From Ruminococcus flavefaciens (GTDB lineage: Bacteria > Bacillota > Clostridia > Oscillospirales > Ruminococcaceae): a stretch of DNA of 64,000 nt. Made by a program: the position numbers and the translations under genes. Numbering within the stretch: position 1 is the first letter of the stretch; the number at the start of each line of letters is the position of its first letter. The DNA is taken from the NCBI RefSeq assembly GCF_900108555.1, contig NZ_FNWV01000006.1, forward strand, positions 62,001-126,000, in the 5' to 3' direction. The notes under the pieces were generated by a model. That model worked only from the letters and a program-made list of their open reading frames with translations. It was not told the origin of the DNA and did no database searches. Shown here one piece after another: positions 27,614-36,327 of this stretch.

Positions 27614-28501
27614 ATGAAAGGTATTATCCTTGCCGGAGGTTCCGGTACAAGGCTTTATCCATTGACAATGGTAACATCGAAGCAGTTGCTTCCCGTATAC
27701 GATAAGCCGATGGTTTATTATCCGTTGTCAACACTTATGTTGGCGGGAATAAAAGACATTCTTATAATTTCCACCCCAAAAGATCTTCTTAATTTTGAAA
27801 GATTGCTTGGAGATGGATCAGAGTATGGTATCAATCTATCATATAAAGTTCAGCCAAGTCCTGATGGACTTGCACAAGCCTTTATCTTAGGCGACGAGTT
27901 TATCGATAATGATGCCTGTGCAATGGTCCTTGGCGATAATATTTTCTATGGAAATGGCTTTGGCTCAATTCTTCGTGAAGCAGTAAGAGATGCAGAAGAT
28001 AATAAAAGAGCAACTGTTTTTGGATACTATGTACCAGATCCTGAACGCTTTGGGGTAGTAGAGTTTAATGATAAAGGACAGGTTATCTCAATAGAAGAAA
28101 AGCCTGTACATCCAAAGAGCAATTATGCGGTAACAGGTCTGTATTTCTATCCGTCAGGAGTATCTGTAAAAGCAAATCAGGTCAAGCCATCAGCACGTGG
28201 TGAGTTGGAGATTACAACTCTAAATGAAATGTATCTTAAAGAAAAACTACTTGATGTTCAGCTTCTTGGCCGTGGTTTCGCGTGGCTTGATACAGGTACT
28301 ATGGACAGCCTTGCGGAAGCTACCAACTTTGTTCAAATGATTCAAAATCGTCAGGGCATTGAGATTTCTGCTCCAGAAGAAATAGCATTTATTAATGGTT
28401 GGATTAATAAGGAAGGACTTATGAAGTCAGCTGAAAAGTATGGTAAATCGCCTTATGGACAGCATTTGAAAAAAGTTGCAGAAGGTAAGATTAGATATTA
28501 A
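27614..28501 (+). CDS. rmlA: Glucose-1-phosphate thymidylyltransferase RmlA
   Basis: 295 residues, the usual length. Motifs [36 protein letters not shown] (nucleotide-binding signature and catalytic Lys), [23 protein letters not shown] and [12 protein letters not shown]. It makes dTDP-glucose from glucose-1-phosphate and dTTP, the first step of the dTDP-rhamnose and dTDP-Fuc4N pathways. AAGAGGATG about 6-10 bp before the ATG serves as ribosome site. First gene of rmlACBD. Confidence 0.96.
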   Translation: MKGIILAGGSGTRLYPLTMVTSKQLLPVYDKPMVYYPLSTLMLAGIKDILIISTPKDLLNFERLLGDGSEYGINLSYKVQPSPDGLAQAFILGDEFIDNDACAMVLGDNIFYGNGFGSILREAVRDAEDNKRATVFGYYVPDPERFGVVEFNDKGQVISIEEKPVHPKSNYAVTGLYFYPSGVSVKANQVKPSARGELEITTLNEMYLKEKLLDVQLLGRGFAWLDTGTMDSLAEATNFVQMIQNRQGIEISAPEEIAFINGWINKEGLMKSAEKYGKSPYGQHLKKVAEGKIRY

Positions 28502-28511
28502 GGAGTTAAAA

Positions 28512-29063
28512 ATGGGAAACTTTACTTTTAATGAAACAAAAATAAAAGATGTTTACATAATTGATGTTAAGACATATGGCGATAATCGTGGTTATTTCAT
28601 GGAAACTTATAAAGAATCAGATTTCAAAGAAGCAGGTCTTGATTACAACTTCGTTCAAGATAATCAGTCAAGTTCACTAAGAGGGGTTCTTAGAGGATTA
28701 CATTTTCAAAAGACACATCCGCAGGCAAAACTTGTTCGTGTACTTAAAGGTGAAGTTTTTGACGTTGCTGTTGATCTTAGAAAGAATAGTCCTACATATG
28801 GACAGTGGGTTGGAGTAGTTCTTTCAGAGGGAAATAAGCGTCAGTTTATGATTCCACGAGGATTTGCTCATGGTTTTGTAGTAATTAGTGACTATGCTGA
28901 ATTTTCATATAAGTGTGACGATTTGTATCACCCTGAAGATGAAGGTGGTATTATGTGGAATGATCCGGAGATTGGTATTGATTGGCCTGATGTTGGCGAA
29001 ATCATTCTAAGCGAAAAGGATAAAGTTCAACCTTCATTTGCTGATTCAAAAATAGAATTCTAA
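28512..29063 (+). CDS. rmlC: dTDP-4-dehydrorhamnose 3,5-epimerase RmlC
   Basis: 183 residues, the normal RmlC length. The start at 28512 fits AAGGAG at 28499-28504; an upstream in-frame start would overlap rmlA. Cupin-fold motifs: DNRGYFMETYKESDF, QDNQSSSLRGVLRGLHFQ (active-site His), KLVRVLKGEVFDVAVDLR, PRGFAHGFVV and YKCDDLYHPEDEGGI. Third pathway step, epimerising the RmlB product. Confidence 0.95.
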   Translation: MGNFTFNETKIKDVYIIDVKTYGDNRGYFMETYKESDFKEAGLDYNFVQDNQSSSLRGVLRGLHFQKTHPQAKLVRVLKGEVFDVAVDLRKNSPTYGQWVGVVLSEGNKRQFMIPRGFAHGFVVISDYAEFSYKCDDLYHPEDEGGIMWNDPEIGIDWPDVGEIILSEKDKVQPSFADSKIEF

Positions 29064-29074
29064 GGAGTATTTCT

Positions 29075-30103
29075 ATGAATATATTTGTCACAGGCGGAGC
29101 CGGATTTATAGGCTCAAATTTCGTATTCCATATGCTTGACACATATCCTGACTACAGAATAGTATGTCTGGACAAGCTCACATACGCAGGCAACCTTTCA
29201 ACACTGGAGCCTGTAATGAAGAATCCGAATTTCCGCTTCGTAAAGATAGATATATGCGACCGAGAGGCTATTTACAAGCTGTTTGAGGAAGAGAAGCCAG
29301 ATATCGTAGTAAACTTCGCAGCAGAGTCACACGTTGACCGTTCTATTGAGAACCCTGAGATTTTCCTCCAGACAAATATCCTTGGTACGCAGGTCCTTAT
29401 GGACGCTTGTCGTAAGTACGGTATCCAGAGATATCATCAGGTATCTACTGACGAAGTATACGGCGATCTTCCGCTCGACAGACCTGATCTCTTCTTTACT
29501 GAGGAGACACCGATACATACAAGCAGTCCCTACAGCTCGTCAAAGGCAGGCGCCGATCTTCTCGTTATGGCTTACCACAGAACCTACGGTCTGCCTGTGA
29601 CAATTTCACGCTGTTCAAATAACTACGGACCTTATCACTTCCCCGAGAAGCTGATACCTCTGATGATAGCAAACGCTCTTGCAGACAAGCCTCTCCCTGT
29701 ATACGGTGAAGGCCTTAATGTCCGTGACTGGCTCTATGTTGAGGATCACTGCCGTGCTATTGACCTTATTATCCATAAAGGCAGAGTAGGCGAAGTCTAC
29801 AATGTAGGCGGACACAACGAGATGAAGAATATAGATATCGTTAAGCTCATCTGTAAGGAGCTCGGCAAACCCGAGAGCCTTATAACACACGTTGAGGACA
29901 GAAAGGGTCACGATATGCGCTACGCTATCGATCCTACAAAGATCCACAACGAGCTTGGCTGGCTGCCTGAGACAAAGTTCGAGGACGGCATAAAGAAGAC
30001 TATCAAGTGGTATCTAGAGAACCGCGAGTGGTGGGAAACTATCATCAGCGGCGAGTACCAGAATTACTATGAGAAGATGTATGGCAACCGGGCAGAGGTG
30101 TGA
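29075..30103 (+). CDS. rmlB: dTDP-glucose 4,6-dehydratase RmlB
   Basis: 342 residues, extended short-chain dehydrogenase. GGAGFIGSNFVFHML (NAD loop), NFAAESHVDRSIENP, the catalytic STDEVYGDL with Asp-Glu, and YSSSKAGAD (Tyr-x-x-x-Lys) are all present. It makes dTDP-4-keto-6-deoxyglucose, used by RmlC/RmlD for rhamnose and by the WecE-like transaminase for Fuc4N. Its codon usage (many CTC, GAC, AAG codons) is noticeably more GC-rich than rmlA, rmlC and the glycosyltransferases. Confidence 0.97.
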   Translation: MNIFVTGGAGFIGSNFVFHMLDTYPDYRIVCLDKLTYAGNLSTLEPVMKNPNFRFVKIDICDREAIYKLFEEEKPDIVVNFAAESHVDRSIENPEIFLQTNILGTQVLMDACRKYGIQRYHQVSTDEVYGDLPLDRPDLFFTEETPIHTSSPYSSSKAGADLLVMAYHRTYGLPVTISRCSNNYGPYHFPEKLIPLMIANALADKPLPVYGEGLNVRDWLYVEDHCRAIDLIIHKGRVGEVYNVGGHNEMKNIDIVKLICKELGKPESLITHVEDRKGHDMRYAIDPTKIHNELGWLPETKFEDGIKKTIKWYLENREWWETIISGEYQNYYEKMYGNRAEV

Positions 30104-30106
30104 AAA

Positions 30107-30994
30107 ATGAAAGCATTCGTAACAGGTGTAGGCGGACAGCTCGGACATGACGTAATGGACGAGCTGTCAAAGCGCGGATATGAGGCTACAGGCTCCGATA
30201 TACTGGAGTCTGTACCCACAGACTATCCCTATGTTCAGCTTGACATCACAGACGCTGAGGCAGTAGAGAAGGCTATCAGCGAGGTAAATCCAGATGTTGT
30301 TGTACACTGTGCCGCATGGACAGCAGTTGACGCTGCCGACGACGAGGAGAACAAGCCCAAGGTCAAGGCTATCAACGTTGATGGTACTCAGAATATTGCC
30401 AATGTCTGCAAAAAATTGAATTGCAAGATGATATACATTTCCACTGATTATGTTTTCAACGGTCAAGGAACAGAGCCGTGGCAGCCCGATTGCAAGGATT
30501 ACGCTCCGCAGAACGTATACGGACAATCAAAGCTCGACGGCGAGCTTGCTGTTGCAAATACTCTTGATAAGTACTTCATCGTTCGTATCGCATGGGTATT
30601 TGGCGTGAACGGCAAGAACTTCATCAAGACCATGGTAAATGTGGGTAAAACACATGAAGAAGTAAGAGTTGTATCCGACCAGATTGGTACACCTACCTAT
30701 ACCCTCGACCTGTCAAGACTTCTTGTTGATATGGCAGAGACTGAGAAGTACGGCTACTATCACGCTACAAATGAGGGCGGCTATATCTCATGGTATGACT
30801 TTACTGTGGAGATATACCGTCAGGCAGGAATGTCGACCAAGGTAACTCCTGTTACTACAGCTGAGTACGGACTTAGTAAAGCTGCAAGGCCATTCAACAG
30901 CAGACTTGATAAGTCAAAGCTGGTTGAAAACGGTTTCAATCCCCTTCCTACATGGCAGGATGCACTTGCAAGATATTTAAAGGACATTACATAA
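30107..30994 (+). CDS. rmlD: dTDP-4-dehydrorhamnose reductase RmlD
   Basis: 295 residues. AFVTGVGGQLGHDVMDEL (Rossmann loop), HCAAWTAVDAADDEE, STDYVFNGQG and YGQSKLDGE (Tyr-x-x-x-Lys) are characteristic. It reduces the last intermediate to dTDP-L-rhamnose. It follows rmlB by 3 bp and shares its more GC-rich codon usage, so the two genes moved or evolved as a unit distinct from rmlAC. Confidence 0.96.
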   Translation: MKAFVTGVGGQLGHDVMDELSKRGYEATGSDILESVPTDYPYVQLDITDAEAVEKAISEVNPDVVVHCAAWTAVDAADDEENKPKVKAINVDGTQNIANVCKKLNCKMIYISTDYVFNGQGTEPWQPDCKDYAPQNVYGQSKLDGELAVANTLDKYFIVRIAWVFGVNGKNFIKTMVNVGKTHEEVRVVSDQIGTPTYTLDLSRLLVDMAETEKYGYYHATNEGGYISWYDFTVEIYRQAGMSTKVTPVTTAEYGLSKAARPFNSRLDKSKLVENGFNPLPTWQDALARYLKDIT

Positions 30995-31020
30995 TTATTT
31001 GATTACAGGAGAACATACAC

Positions 31021-32148
31021 ATGATGCAAAAAAGAAAAATAATGACAGTGTTTGGAACAAGACCAGAGGCAATAAAAATTTGTCCGCTTGTTAACGAAAT
31101 GAAAAAAAGAGAAGGGCTTGAAGTGGTCGTATGTGTTACTGCACAGCATCGTCAGATGCTTGATCAAGTTCTCAAAACGTTTAATGTTGTGCCTGATTAT
31201 GATCTTAACATTATGAAGGAGCGTCAGACACTTTTTGACATCACAACTAATATTCTTAACGCTATAAAAGAGGTTCTAGAAAAGGAAAAGCCAGATGTTG
31301 TTCTCGTTCATGGTGACACTTCAACAACATTCGTAACTGCTTTAGCTTGTTTTTATCTTCAGATTCCTGTTGGTCATGTTGAAGCTGGTCTCAGAACATA
31401 TAATATTTACTCTCCTTACCCTGAAGAGTTTAATCGTCAGGCAGTTGGCATTTTGAGTCAGTATAACTTTGCACCAACTCAGCTTGCTGCGGATCACCTA
31501 ATTGCAGAGGGAAAGAATCCTGAAAGTATTTATATAACTGGTAATACAGTTATTGATGCAATGCAACATACAGTAAAGAAAGATTACACTCATCCGGAAC
31601 TTGAATGGGTAGGAGAATCAAAGCTTATTTTTATTACTGCACATAGACGTGAAAATCTTGGTGAACCGATGCATCATATGTTTAGAGCGATTAGAAGAGT
31701 ATTGGATGAACATCCTGATTGCAAAGCAGTTTACCCAATTCATATGAATCCAGTTGTTCGTCAGGCTGCAGATGAAGAACTTGGTGACTGTAATAGAATT
31801 CATATCATTGAACCTATAGAGGTCTTTGATTGTCATAACTTTGAAGCAAGGAGTTTTCTTTGCTTAACTGATTCAGGTGGAATTCAGGAAGAGTGCCCAT
31901 CTTATGGAGTTCCGGTTCTGGTTATGAGAGACACAACGGAGAGACCAGAAGGGGTTGAGGCTGGTACATTAAGGCTAGTGGGGACTGATGAAGAAGTGAT
32001 TTATAAGGCGTTTAAAGAGCTTCTTGAAAATGAAGAAGCATATAATAAAATGTCTCATGCCTGCAATCCCTATGGTGATGGATATGCATGCAAGAGAATT
32101 GCGGATATTCTTGAAGGAAAAGATTATCTGCCTTGGAATTTTAAATAA
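31021..32148 (+). CDS. wecB: UDP-N-acetylglucosamine 2-epimerase (non-hydrolysing)
   Basis: 375 residues, standard length. Motifs: MTVFGTRPEAIKICPLV, VVCVTAQHRQMLDQ, VHGDTSTTFVTALA, GHVEAGLRTYN, ITAHRRENLGEP, and LTDSGGIQEECPSYGVPVLVMRDTTERPEG. It interconverts UDP-GlcNAc and UDP-ManNAc. No ManNAc dehydrogenase is evident beside it (the Ugd at 8617 is of the glucose type), so ManNAc itself may enter the glycan or the cell-wall linkage unit. It follows rmlD by 26 bp with AGGAGAA before the ATG. Confidence 0.95.
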   Translation: MMQKRKIMTVFGTRPEAIKICPLVNEMKKREGLEVVVCVTAQHRQMLDQVLKTFNVVPDYDLNIMKERQTLFDITTNILNAIKEVLEKEKPDVVLVHGDTSTTFVTALACFYLQIPVGHVEAGLRTYNIYSPYPEEFNRQAVGILSQYNFAPTQLAADHLIAEGKNPESIYITGNTVIDAMQHTVKKDYTHPELEWVGESKLIFITAHRRENLGEPMHHMFRAIRRVLDEHPDCKAVYPIHMNPVVRQAADEELGDCNRIHIIEPIEVFDCHNFEARSFLCLTDSGGIQEECPSYGVPVLVMRDTTERPEGVEAGTLRLVGTDEEVIYKAFKELLENEEAYNKMSHACNPYGDGYACKRIADILEGKDYLPWNFK

Positions 32149-32467
32149 TATTATTAAAAGCAATATCACATTTTTGCTTTAATTCCTTGGATTTAATATG
32201 TTGTGAAGCATATAGAGATAGGGTTACTTAATATTTTGTTAAGTTCTATTTAAATTTGTGCTTTACATATTTGTTGACGTATTAAAATGCTGTTTTTGAT
32301 GGCCATTATAAAATAAAATCTATGTACTATTATTTCAATGAAAAAATAATTAGCACGATTAAATTTTTTATTTGAGTGATGATCTTTCAATACTTATATA
32401 TTTGAATTATGGCATGATTTTAAAGTGATATATATACGTTTAAAAATCTGATTATAAGAGGTGCTTT
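32149..32467. other. AT-rich intergenic stretch
   Basis: About 320 bases between wecB and licD, over 70 percent A+T by eye, without ORF, stable hairpin with T-run, or convincing promoter. It may separate the rml part from a licD transcription unit. Confidence 0.4.
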
Positions 32468-33328
32468 ATGTCAGTTAATATTAATGCGGATGAACTACAT
32501 GAAAGATTGCTTACTATGGCAAAATATTTTCATGCGTTTTGTGAGGAAAATAATATAGATTATTACATGTTAGGTGGGACTATGCTTGGAGCGGTTCGTC
32601 ACAAAGGGTTCATTCCTTGGGATGATGATATGGATTTTGGTATTCCAAGAAGTGATTATGATCGCTTCATACAGTTATTTAATGAGAAGAGTAAACCAGA
32701 ATACGAACTTCGTTTTTATAAAAATGCTAAAAACTCTCCAATGCACTATGCAAAGTTAATTGACAATCGTACTACTTTGATTGAGTGTAACTATCATAAT
32801 TATATTGAAGGCTTATATATTGATATTTTTCCGTTAGATGTTGCTGATAAAAATAATATTTCTGAAAGAATAAGGAATAAAAGAATTATGATTAAGCATT
32901 CTTTGATAATTAATCATTGTTCAACTATTTCTGAAAGAGAAATAATCAATGGGAGAGGTATAGCTAAGGGATTGTTAAAAATTATTATAAAAAAATATGC
33001 TCAAATGAGAAATTTGAATAAACTTCATAATTCGTTAGAAGAATTGATGACGAAGAGAAAAGATGATAATCTTGGTTACATAGCGAATTATTTAGGTGCA
33101 TGGGGTGAAAGAGAAATAGTTCCTAAATCGACTATGGGAGTTCCGGTATTATATCAATTTGATGATACGCAGTTATATGGTCCCGAAGATTATGATGGTT
33201 ATTTGAAAAGTTTGTATGGAAAATATATGGAACTACCGCCAAAAGAAAAACGTATTTTTAAGCATAGTTTTTATTATTTGAATTTAAATAGACCATATCG
33301 TAAATACAATAATAAGAAAGCAATATAG
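32468..33328 (+). CDS. licD: LicD-family phosphotransferase
   Basis: 286 residues with the LicD signature YYMLGGTMLGAVRHKGFIPWDDDMDFGIPRSDYDRF near the N-terminus, including the GGTMLGA loop and the DDDMD acidic cluster of this nucleotidyltransferase-fold family. LicD proteins transfer phosphocholine or, in related members, phosphoribitol or glycerol phosphate from CDP-activated donors to glycans. No choline genes occur here, but a CDP-glycerol-forming fusion protein follows, so glycerol-phosphate transfer is the better inference. AGAGGTG 7 bp before the ATG serves as ribosome site. Confidence 0.88.
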   Translation: MSVNINADELHERLLTMAKYFHAFCEENNIDYYMLGGTMLGAVRHKGFIPWDDDMDFGIPRSDYDRFIQLFNEKSKPEYELRFYKNAKNSPMHYAKLIDNRTTLIECNYHNYIEGLYIDIFPLDVADKNNISERIRNKRIMIKHSLIINHCSTISEREIINGRGIAKGLLKIIIKKYAQMRNLNKLHNSLEELMTKRKDDNLGYIANYLGAWGEREIVPKSTMGVPVLYQFDDTQLYGPEDYDGYLKSLYGKYMELPPKEKRIFKHSFYYLNLNRPYRKYNNKKAI

Positions 33329-33624
33329 GTTTAATTACCTTTTGAACAAAACTATGTGCTTATTCTTACTATACGAGTTATCATGCAAATGTGATTAAAA
33401 TTAGAGATAAAAAAGAAATTCTCATAAAAATGTTTATGCGGAATAATATGATTTATAGTATGTACATAACATAATCCTAATTTGGCATAATTGATAATCT
33501 ATAAACAAATAGATAGAAAAAATTGGCATAATTTAGGTGTTTATGATTTTTTGATTGTAGTAATATAAATTTAAATTAATGAGTAAAAATTTTTGTGCGA
33601 ATTTTAGTTTGGAAGGTTAGACTA

Positions 33625-35139
33625 ATGAATAAAATTGGCATTTTAGGTGCGGGTACATGGGGAATAGCACTAGCAAGGATGTTATGTTTAGTTGGAAATG
33701 ATGTTCAGGTTTGGTCCGCTCTCCCTGACGAGATTATCGAATTACAAACATTACATAAGCATAAAAATTTATATAATGTGGTTATACCTGATTCGATTAA
33801 TTTTACGGCTGACATTACTAAGGCTGTAAAAGACAAGGATATGATTATATTTGCTGTTCCTTCCATATATGTGAGATCAACAGCGAAAATGGTCGCACCA
33901 TTATATAAAGGAGAAATTATTGTTGATGTTGCAAAAGGGATTGAATCCGATTCACTTATGACTATGAGTGAAGTAATAAAATCAGAAATACCGAAAGCAA
34001 ATGTTGTAGCACTATCAGGACCAACTCATGCTGAAGAAGTAGCACTTGATCTTCCAACGACAATTGTATCTGCTTGTGAAGATATGGCATTGGCTGAGTA
34101 TGTTCAATCCATATTCTCCACACCATCCATGCGAGTTTATACTAATACGGATATAAAGGGTGTTGAAATATGTGGTGCGTTGAAAAACATTATTGCACTT
34201 GCATCGGGAATAGCTTCGGGGATGGGGTTTGGTGATAATACGAGGGCTGCTTTAATAACACGAGGGTTATCTGAAATCGAAAGACTAGGATTAAAGATGG
34301 GATGCTTACCAGACACGTTTTCAGGCTTAGCTGGCATAGGAGATCTTATTGTAACTTCAACAAGTAATCATAGTAGAAATAACAAGTGTGGATATTTAAT
34401 AGGGCAAGGCTACAGTCCATCAGATGCTGTAAAGCAAGTTGGGATGGTCGTAGAAGGAATTAATGCTATTCCTGCAGCAATTCAATTATCCGAAAAAAAT
34501 GATGTTGAATTACCACTTATTTTTGCTGTGGATGATATTATAAATCATGCGGTTGAACCACTTGAGGCAGTAAAGCGATTAATGGGACGTAACTATAAAT
34601 CAGAGTTAAGAAAGTATGTTATAGATATTAATTATGAAAGTGCAGTGTTGAAAAATACATCAATTAGAGTAAAAGGAGATCAAAGTATGAAAAGAGTTAT
34701 TACTTATGGAACGTTTGACTTGCTTCATTATGGACATATTAATTTGCTAAGAAGAGCTAAAGCACTCGGTGACTATCTGATTGTTGTGATTTCGTCTGAT
34801 GAATTCAATTGGAATGAAAAGCATAAGAAATGTTATTTTACATATGAGCAAAGAAAAGCACTTGTTGAAGCTATTCGTTATGTTGATCTTGTTATTCCAG
34901 AGGAAAGTTGGAATCAGAAGCGAACAGATATGCATGAGTATCATATTGATACTTTTGTTATGGGTGATGATTGGAAAGGAAAGTTTGATTTTTTAAAGGA
35001 AGAAGGAGTAGACGTTGTTTATCTTCCTCGTACACCAGAAATAAGCAGTAGTAAGATGAAGAAAGATCTTTATGATGCAAATGCTGTTGATGGTGAAAGC
35101 AAGACTAACCATGATGACATTAATACGGATCCAAAGTAA
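33625..35139 (+). CDS. GpsA-TagD fusion: glycerol-3-phosphate dehydrogenase / glycerol-3-phosphate cytidylyltransferase
   Basis: 504 residues from ATG 33625 (GGAAGG about 9 bp upstream). Residues 1 to about 335 are an NAD(P)-dependent G3P dehydrogenase: KIGILGAGTWGIALARML, IFAVPSIYVRS, ALSGPTHAEEVA, the catalytic Lys in CGALKNIIALASGIASGMGFGDNTRAALITRGLSE, and GLAGIGDLIVT. From about residue 355 it is TagD-like: VITYGTFDLLHYGHINLLRRA (HxGH at LLHYGHINL), EQRKALVEAI, VMGDDWKGKFDFLK and RTPEISSSKMKKDL. One chain would turn DHAP into G3P and then CDP-glycerol for LicD. A ribosome site and ATG at the junction (34673-34689) could also give free TagD. This is the last gene of the polysaccharide locus. 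Confidence 0.9.
   Translation: MNKIGILGAGTWGIALARMLCLVGNDVQVWSALPDEIIELQTLHKHKNLYNVVIPDSINFTADITKAVKDKDMIIFAVPSIYVRSTAKMVAPLYKGEIIVDVAKGIESDSLMTMSEVIKSEIPKANVVALSGPTHAEEVALDLPTTIVSACEDMALAEYVQSIFSTPSMRVYTNTDIKGVEICGALKNIIALASGIASGMGFGDNTRAALITRGLSEIERLGLKMGCLPDTFSGLAGIGDLIVTSTSNHSRNNKCGYLIGQGYSPSDAVKQVGMVVEGINAIPAAIQLSEKNDVELPLIFAVDDIINHAVEPLEAVKRLMGRNYKSELRKYVIDINYESAVLKNTSIRVKGDQSMKRVITYGTFDLLHYGHINLLRRAKALGDYLIVVISSDEFNWNEKHKKCYFTYEQRKALVEAIRYVDLVIPEESWNQKRTDMHEYHIDTFVMGDDWKGKFDFLKEEGVDVVYLPRTPEISSSKMKKDLYDANAVDGESKTNHDDINTDPK
34673..34689 (+). promoter_or_regulatory. Internal ribosome site and ATG at the GpsA-TagD junction
   Basis: AAGGAG at 34673-34678, 8 bp, then ATG at 34687-34689, exactly where TagD homology begins. 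It would yield a 150-residue separate TagD and looks like the original start of an independent tagD. Confidence 0.55.
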
Positions 35140-35196
35140 CTTTTTATAATTAAAGCAAAAGGTTACAGCTTTTTTAAACGAGGCATGTGTTTAAAT

Positions 35197-35250
35197 GGCA
35201 GTGCCTCAGAGAATTTTGAGGATATCATACTTAGGATTCTCTGCACTGCC
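35197..35250. repeat. Long inverted repeat after the polysaccharide locus
   Basis: GGCAGTG + CAGAGAAT on the left pair with ATTCTCTG + CACTGCC on the right (15 bp, with a 3-base bulge). There is no T-run, so it is not an ordinary terminator; it could be an insertion-sequence scar or an mRNA-stabilising stem. Confidence 0.5.
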
Positions 35251-35484
35251 GACAAAACTATATATCCATGATTGTTTTTCTTTGATTTAGGTGCTTGTTT
35301 CTTTTAATAAGATGACAAACGAACAACTGAATTAGGGAAAAAACGGAAAATTATCAAATGGAGGACTTTCCCTTTCCGGTTTTATTATTTATATTCTACC
35401 AGATTTTTGGGTGTTTGTCGACTGCTCTTTCAGTATAACACTTCATCGTGAAATTGATGATTTTCGCAATCATTTTGAGTTACT

Positions 35485-35574
35485 GTTCACTTCATGCGAC
35501 GAAAGTGTTCATTCTTGCCGACGGCACTGTTCAACTTGTGCGGCCGAAGTGTTCATTTTGGGGCGACATATTCA
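35485..35574. repeat. 22-bp-phased GTTCA repeats upstream of the zinc-ribbon gene
   Basis: GTTCA words begin at 35485, 35507, 35529 and 35551, exactly 22 bp apart, with an ATTCA at 35570; most are preceded by T or GT and followed by A/T/C. They end 1 bp before a consensus -35. They may be activator sites or the repeat-bearing end of an IS21-type insertion sequence. Confidence 0.5.
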
Positions 35575-35575
35575 C

Positions 35576-35604
35576 TTGACAGTGCCGCGATGTTATGCTA
35601 TAAT
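35576..35604 (+). promoter_or_regulatory. Consensus promoter of the zinc-ribbon gene
   Basis: TTGACA 35576-35581, 17-bp spacer, TATAAT 35599-35604. Confidence 0.8.
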
Positions 35605-35642
35605 TAATGCTGTAATTGTTACGAACATAAATCGGAAGTTAG

Positions 35643-36206
35643 GTGATAGATTTGAATTTTATCAGGAAGAATTATCCTTCAGTAGAATTACATAGCCTTG
35701 ATGAGGTTTGTGATTATTTCAGCAAAAGATTATCAGAGTTCGATGAACTATACGATTATTTCAAACGGTATAAATTCGACTCGGATGATTCTATTCTTGA
35801 AAATCTGCATTCTTTATTTTCGATAGAAATTGAGAAAGAAGATGTACATGAATTACTGAATCTTCCATTTGAAAAAGTATATCATTGTCCAGAATGCGGC
35901 GGAAATATAGTTGTTGAATCTGAGCAAATGGTTATGAAGTGCTTTGACTGCCATTCAGTATTCAAATTAGATGAAAAATATATATGCCCGATATGTAATA
36001 ACGAATTGTTTTTTGATAAGGAATCTGAAAAAATGATATGCAGTTCCTGTGGCTTGACATTTTCTCCACAGAGATTTGCCAAGCCACATAATAATTGGTT
36101 ATTAAATGAAGTGGGAGATGGCTGGGAAAAGGTAACTCCGGATGGAAAGCATCATAATGCATCACCGCTTCCAAAGTCTGATATATACCCAAATCCATAT
36201 AGATAA
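35643..36206 (+). CDS. Double zinc-ribbon protein of unknown function
   Basis: 187 residues from GTG 35643; a TTG at 35652 with AGGTG 6 bp upstream is an alternative start. The N-terminal third is acidic and helical and unrecognised. Residues about 80-145 hold four CxxC knuckles (CPEC, CFDC, CPIC, CSSC) arranged as two zinc ribbons, which suggests nucleic-acid or protein binding. It has its own promoter and converges on the minus-strand sigma-like gene. It lies at the junction between polysaccharide genes and element maintenance genes. No specific family is recognised. Confidence 0.65.
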   Translation: MIDLNFIRKNYPSVELHSLDEVCDYFSKRLSEFDELYDYFKRYKFDSDDSILENLHSLFSIEIEKEDVHELLNLPFEKVYHCPECGGNIVVESEQMVMKCFDCHSVFKLDEKYICPICNNELFFDKESEKMICSSCGLTFSPQRFAKPHNNWLLNEVGDGWEKVTPDGKHHNASPLPKSDIYPNPYR

Positions 36207-36228
36207 CTTCTGATTTAGCTTAGCAGTC

Positions 36229-36269
36229 GAAAAAACAATGCCACTGAGTGGGGCGTAACACTCAGTGGC
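36229..36269 (-). terminator. Terminator of the sigma-like operon (possibly bidirectional)
   Basis: GCCACTGAGTG (36240-36250) and CACTCAGTGGC (36259-36269) form a perfect 11-bp stem; on the minus strand ATTG and a T-run (complement of 36229-36235) follow. Confidence 0.8.
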
Positions 36270-36327
36270 AAAACTTCTATATAGGCATCAGCTCATCGTC
36301 TCGGTGATTAATAATTCATATGGTTTA

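Noticed and set aside
35411..35695. 94-codon ORF across the GTTCA array
   Set aside because: It contains the repeats and the promoter and overlaps the zinc-ribbon gene; it is an incidental open frame.
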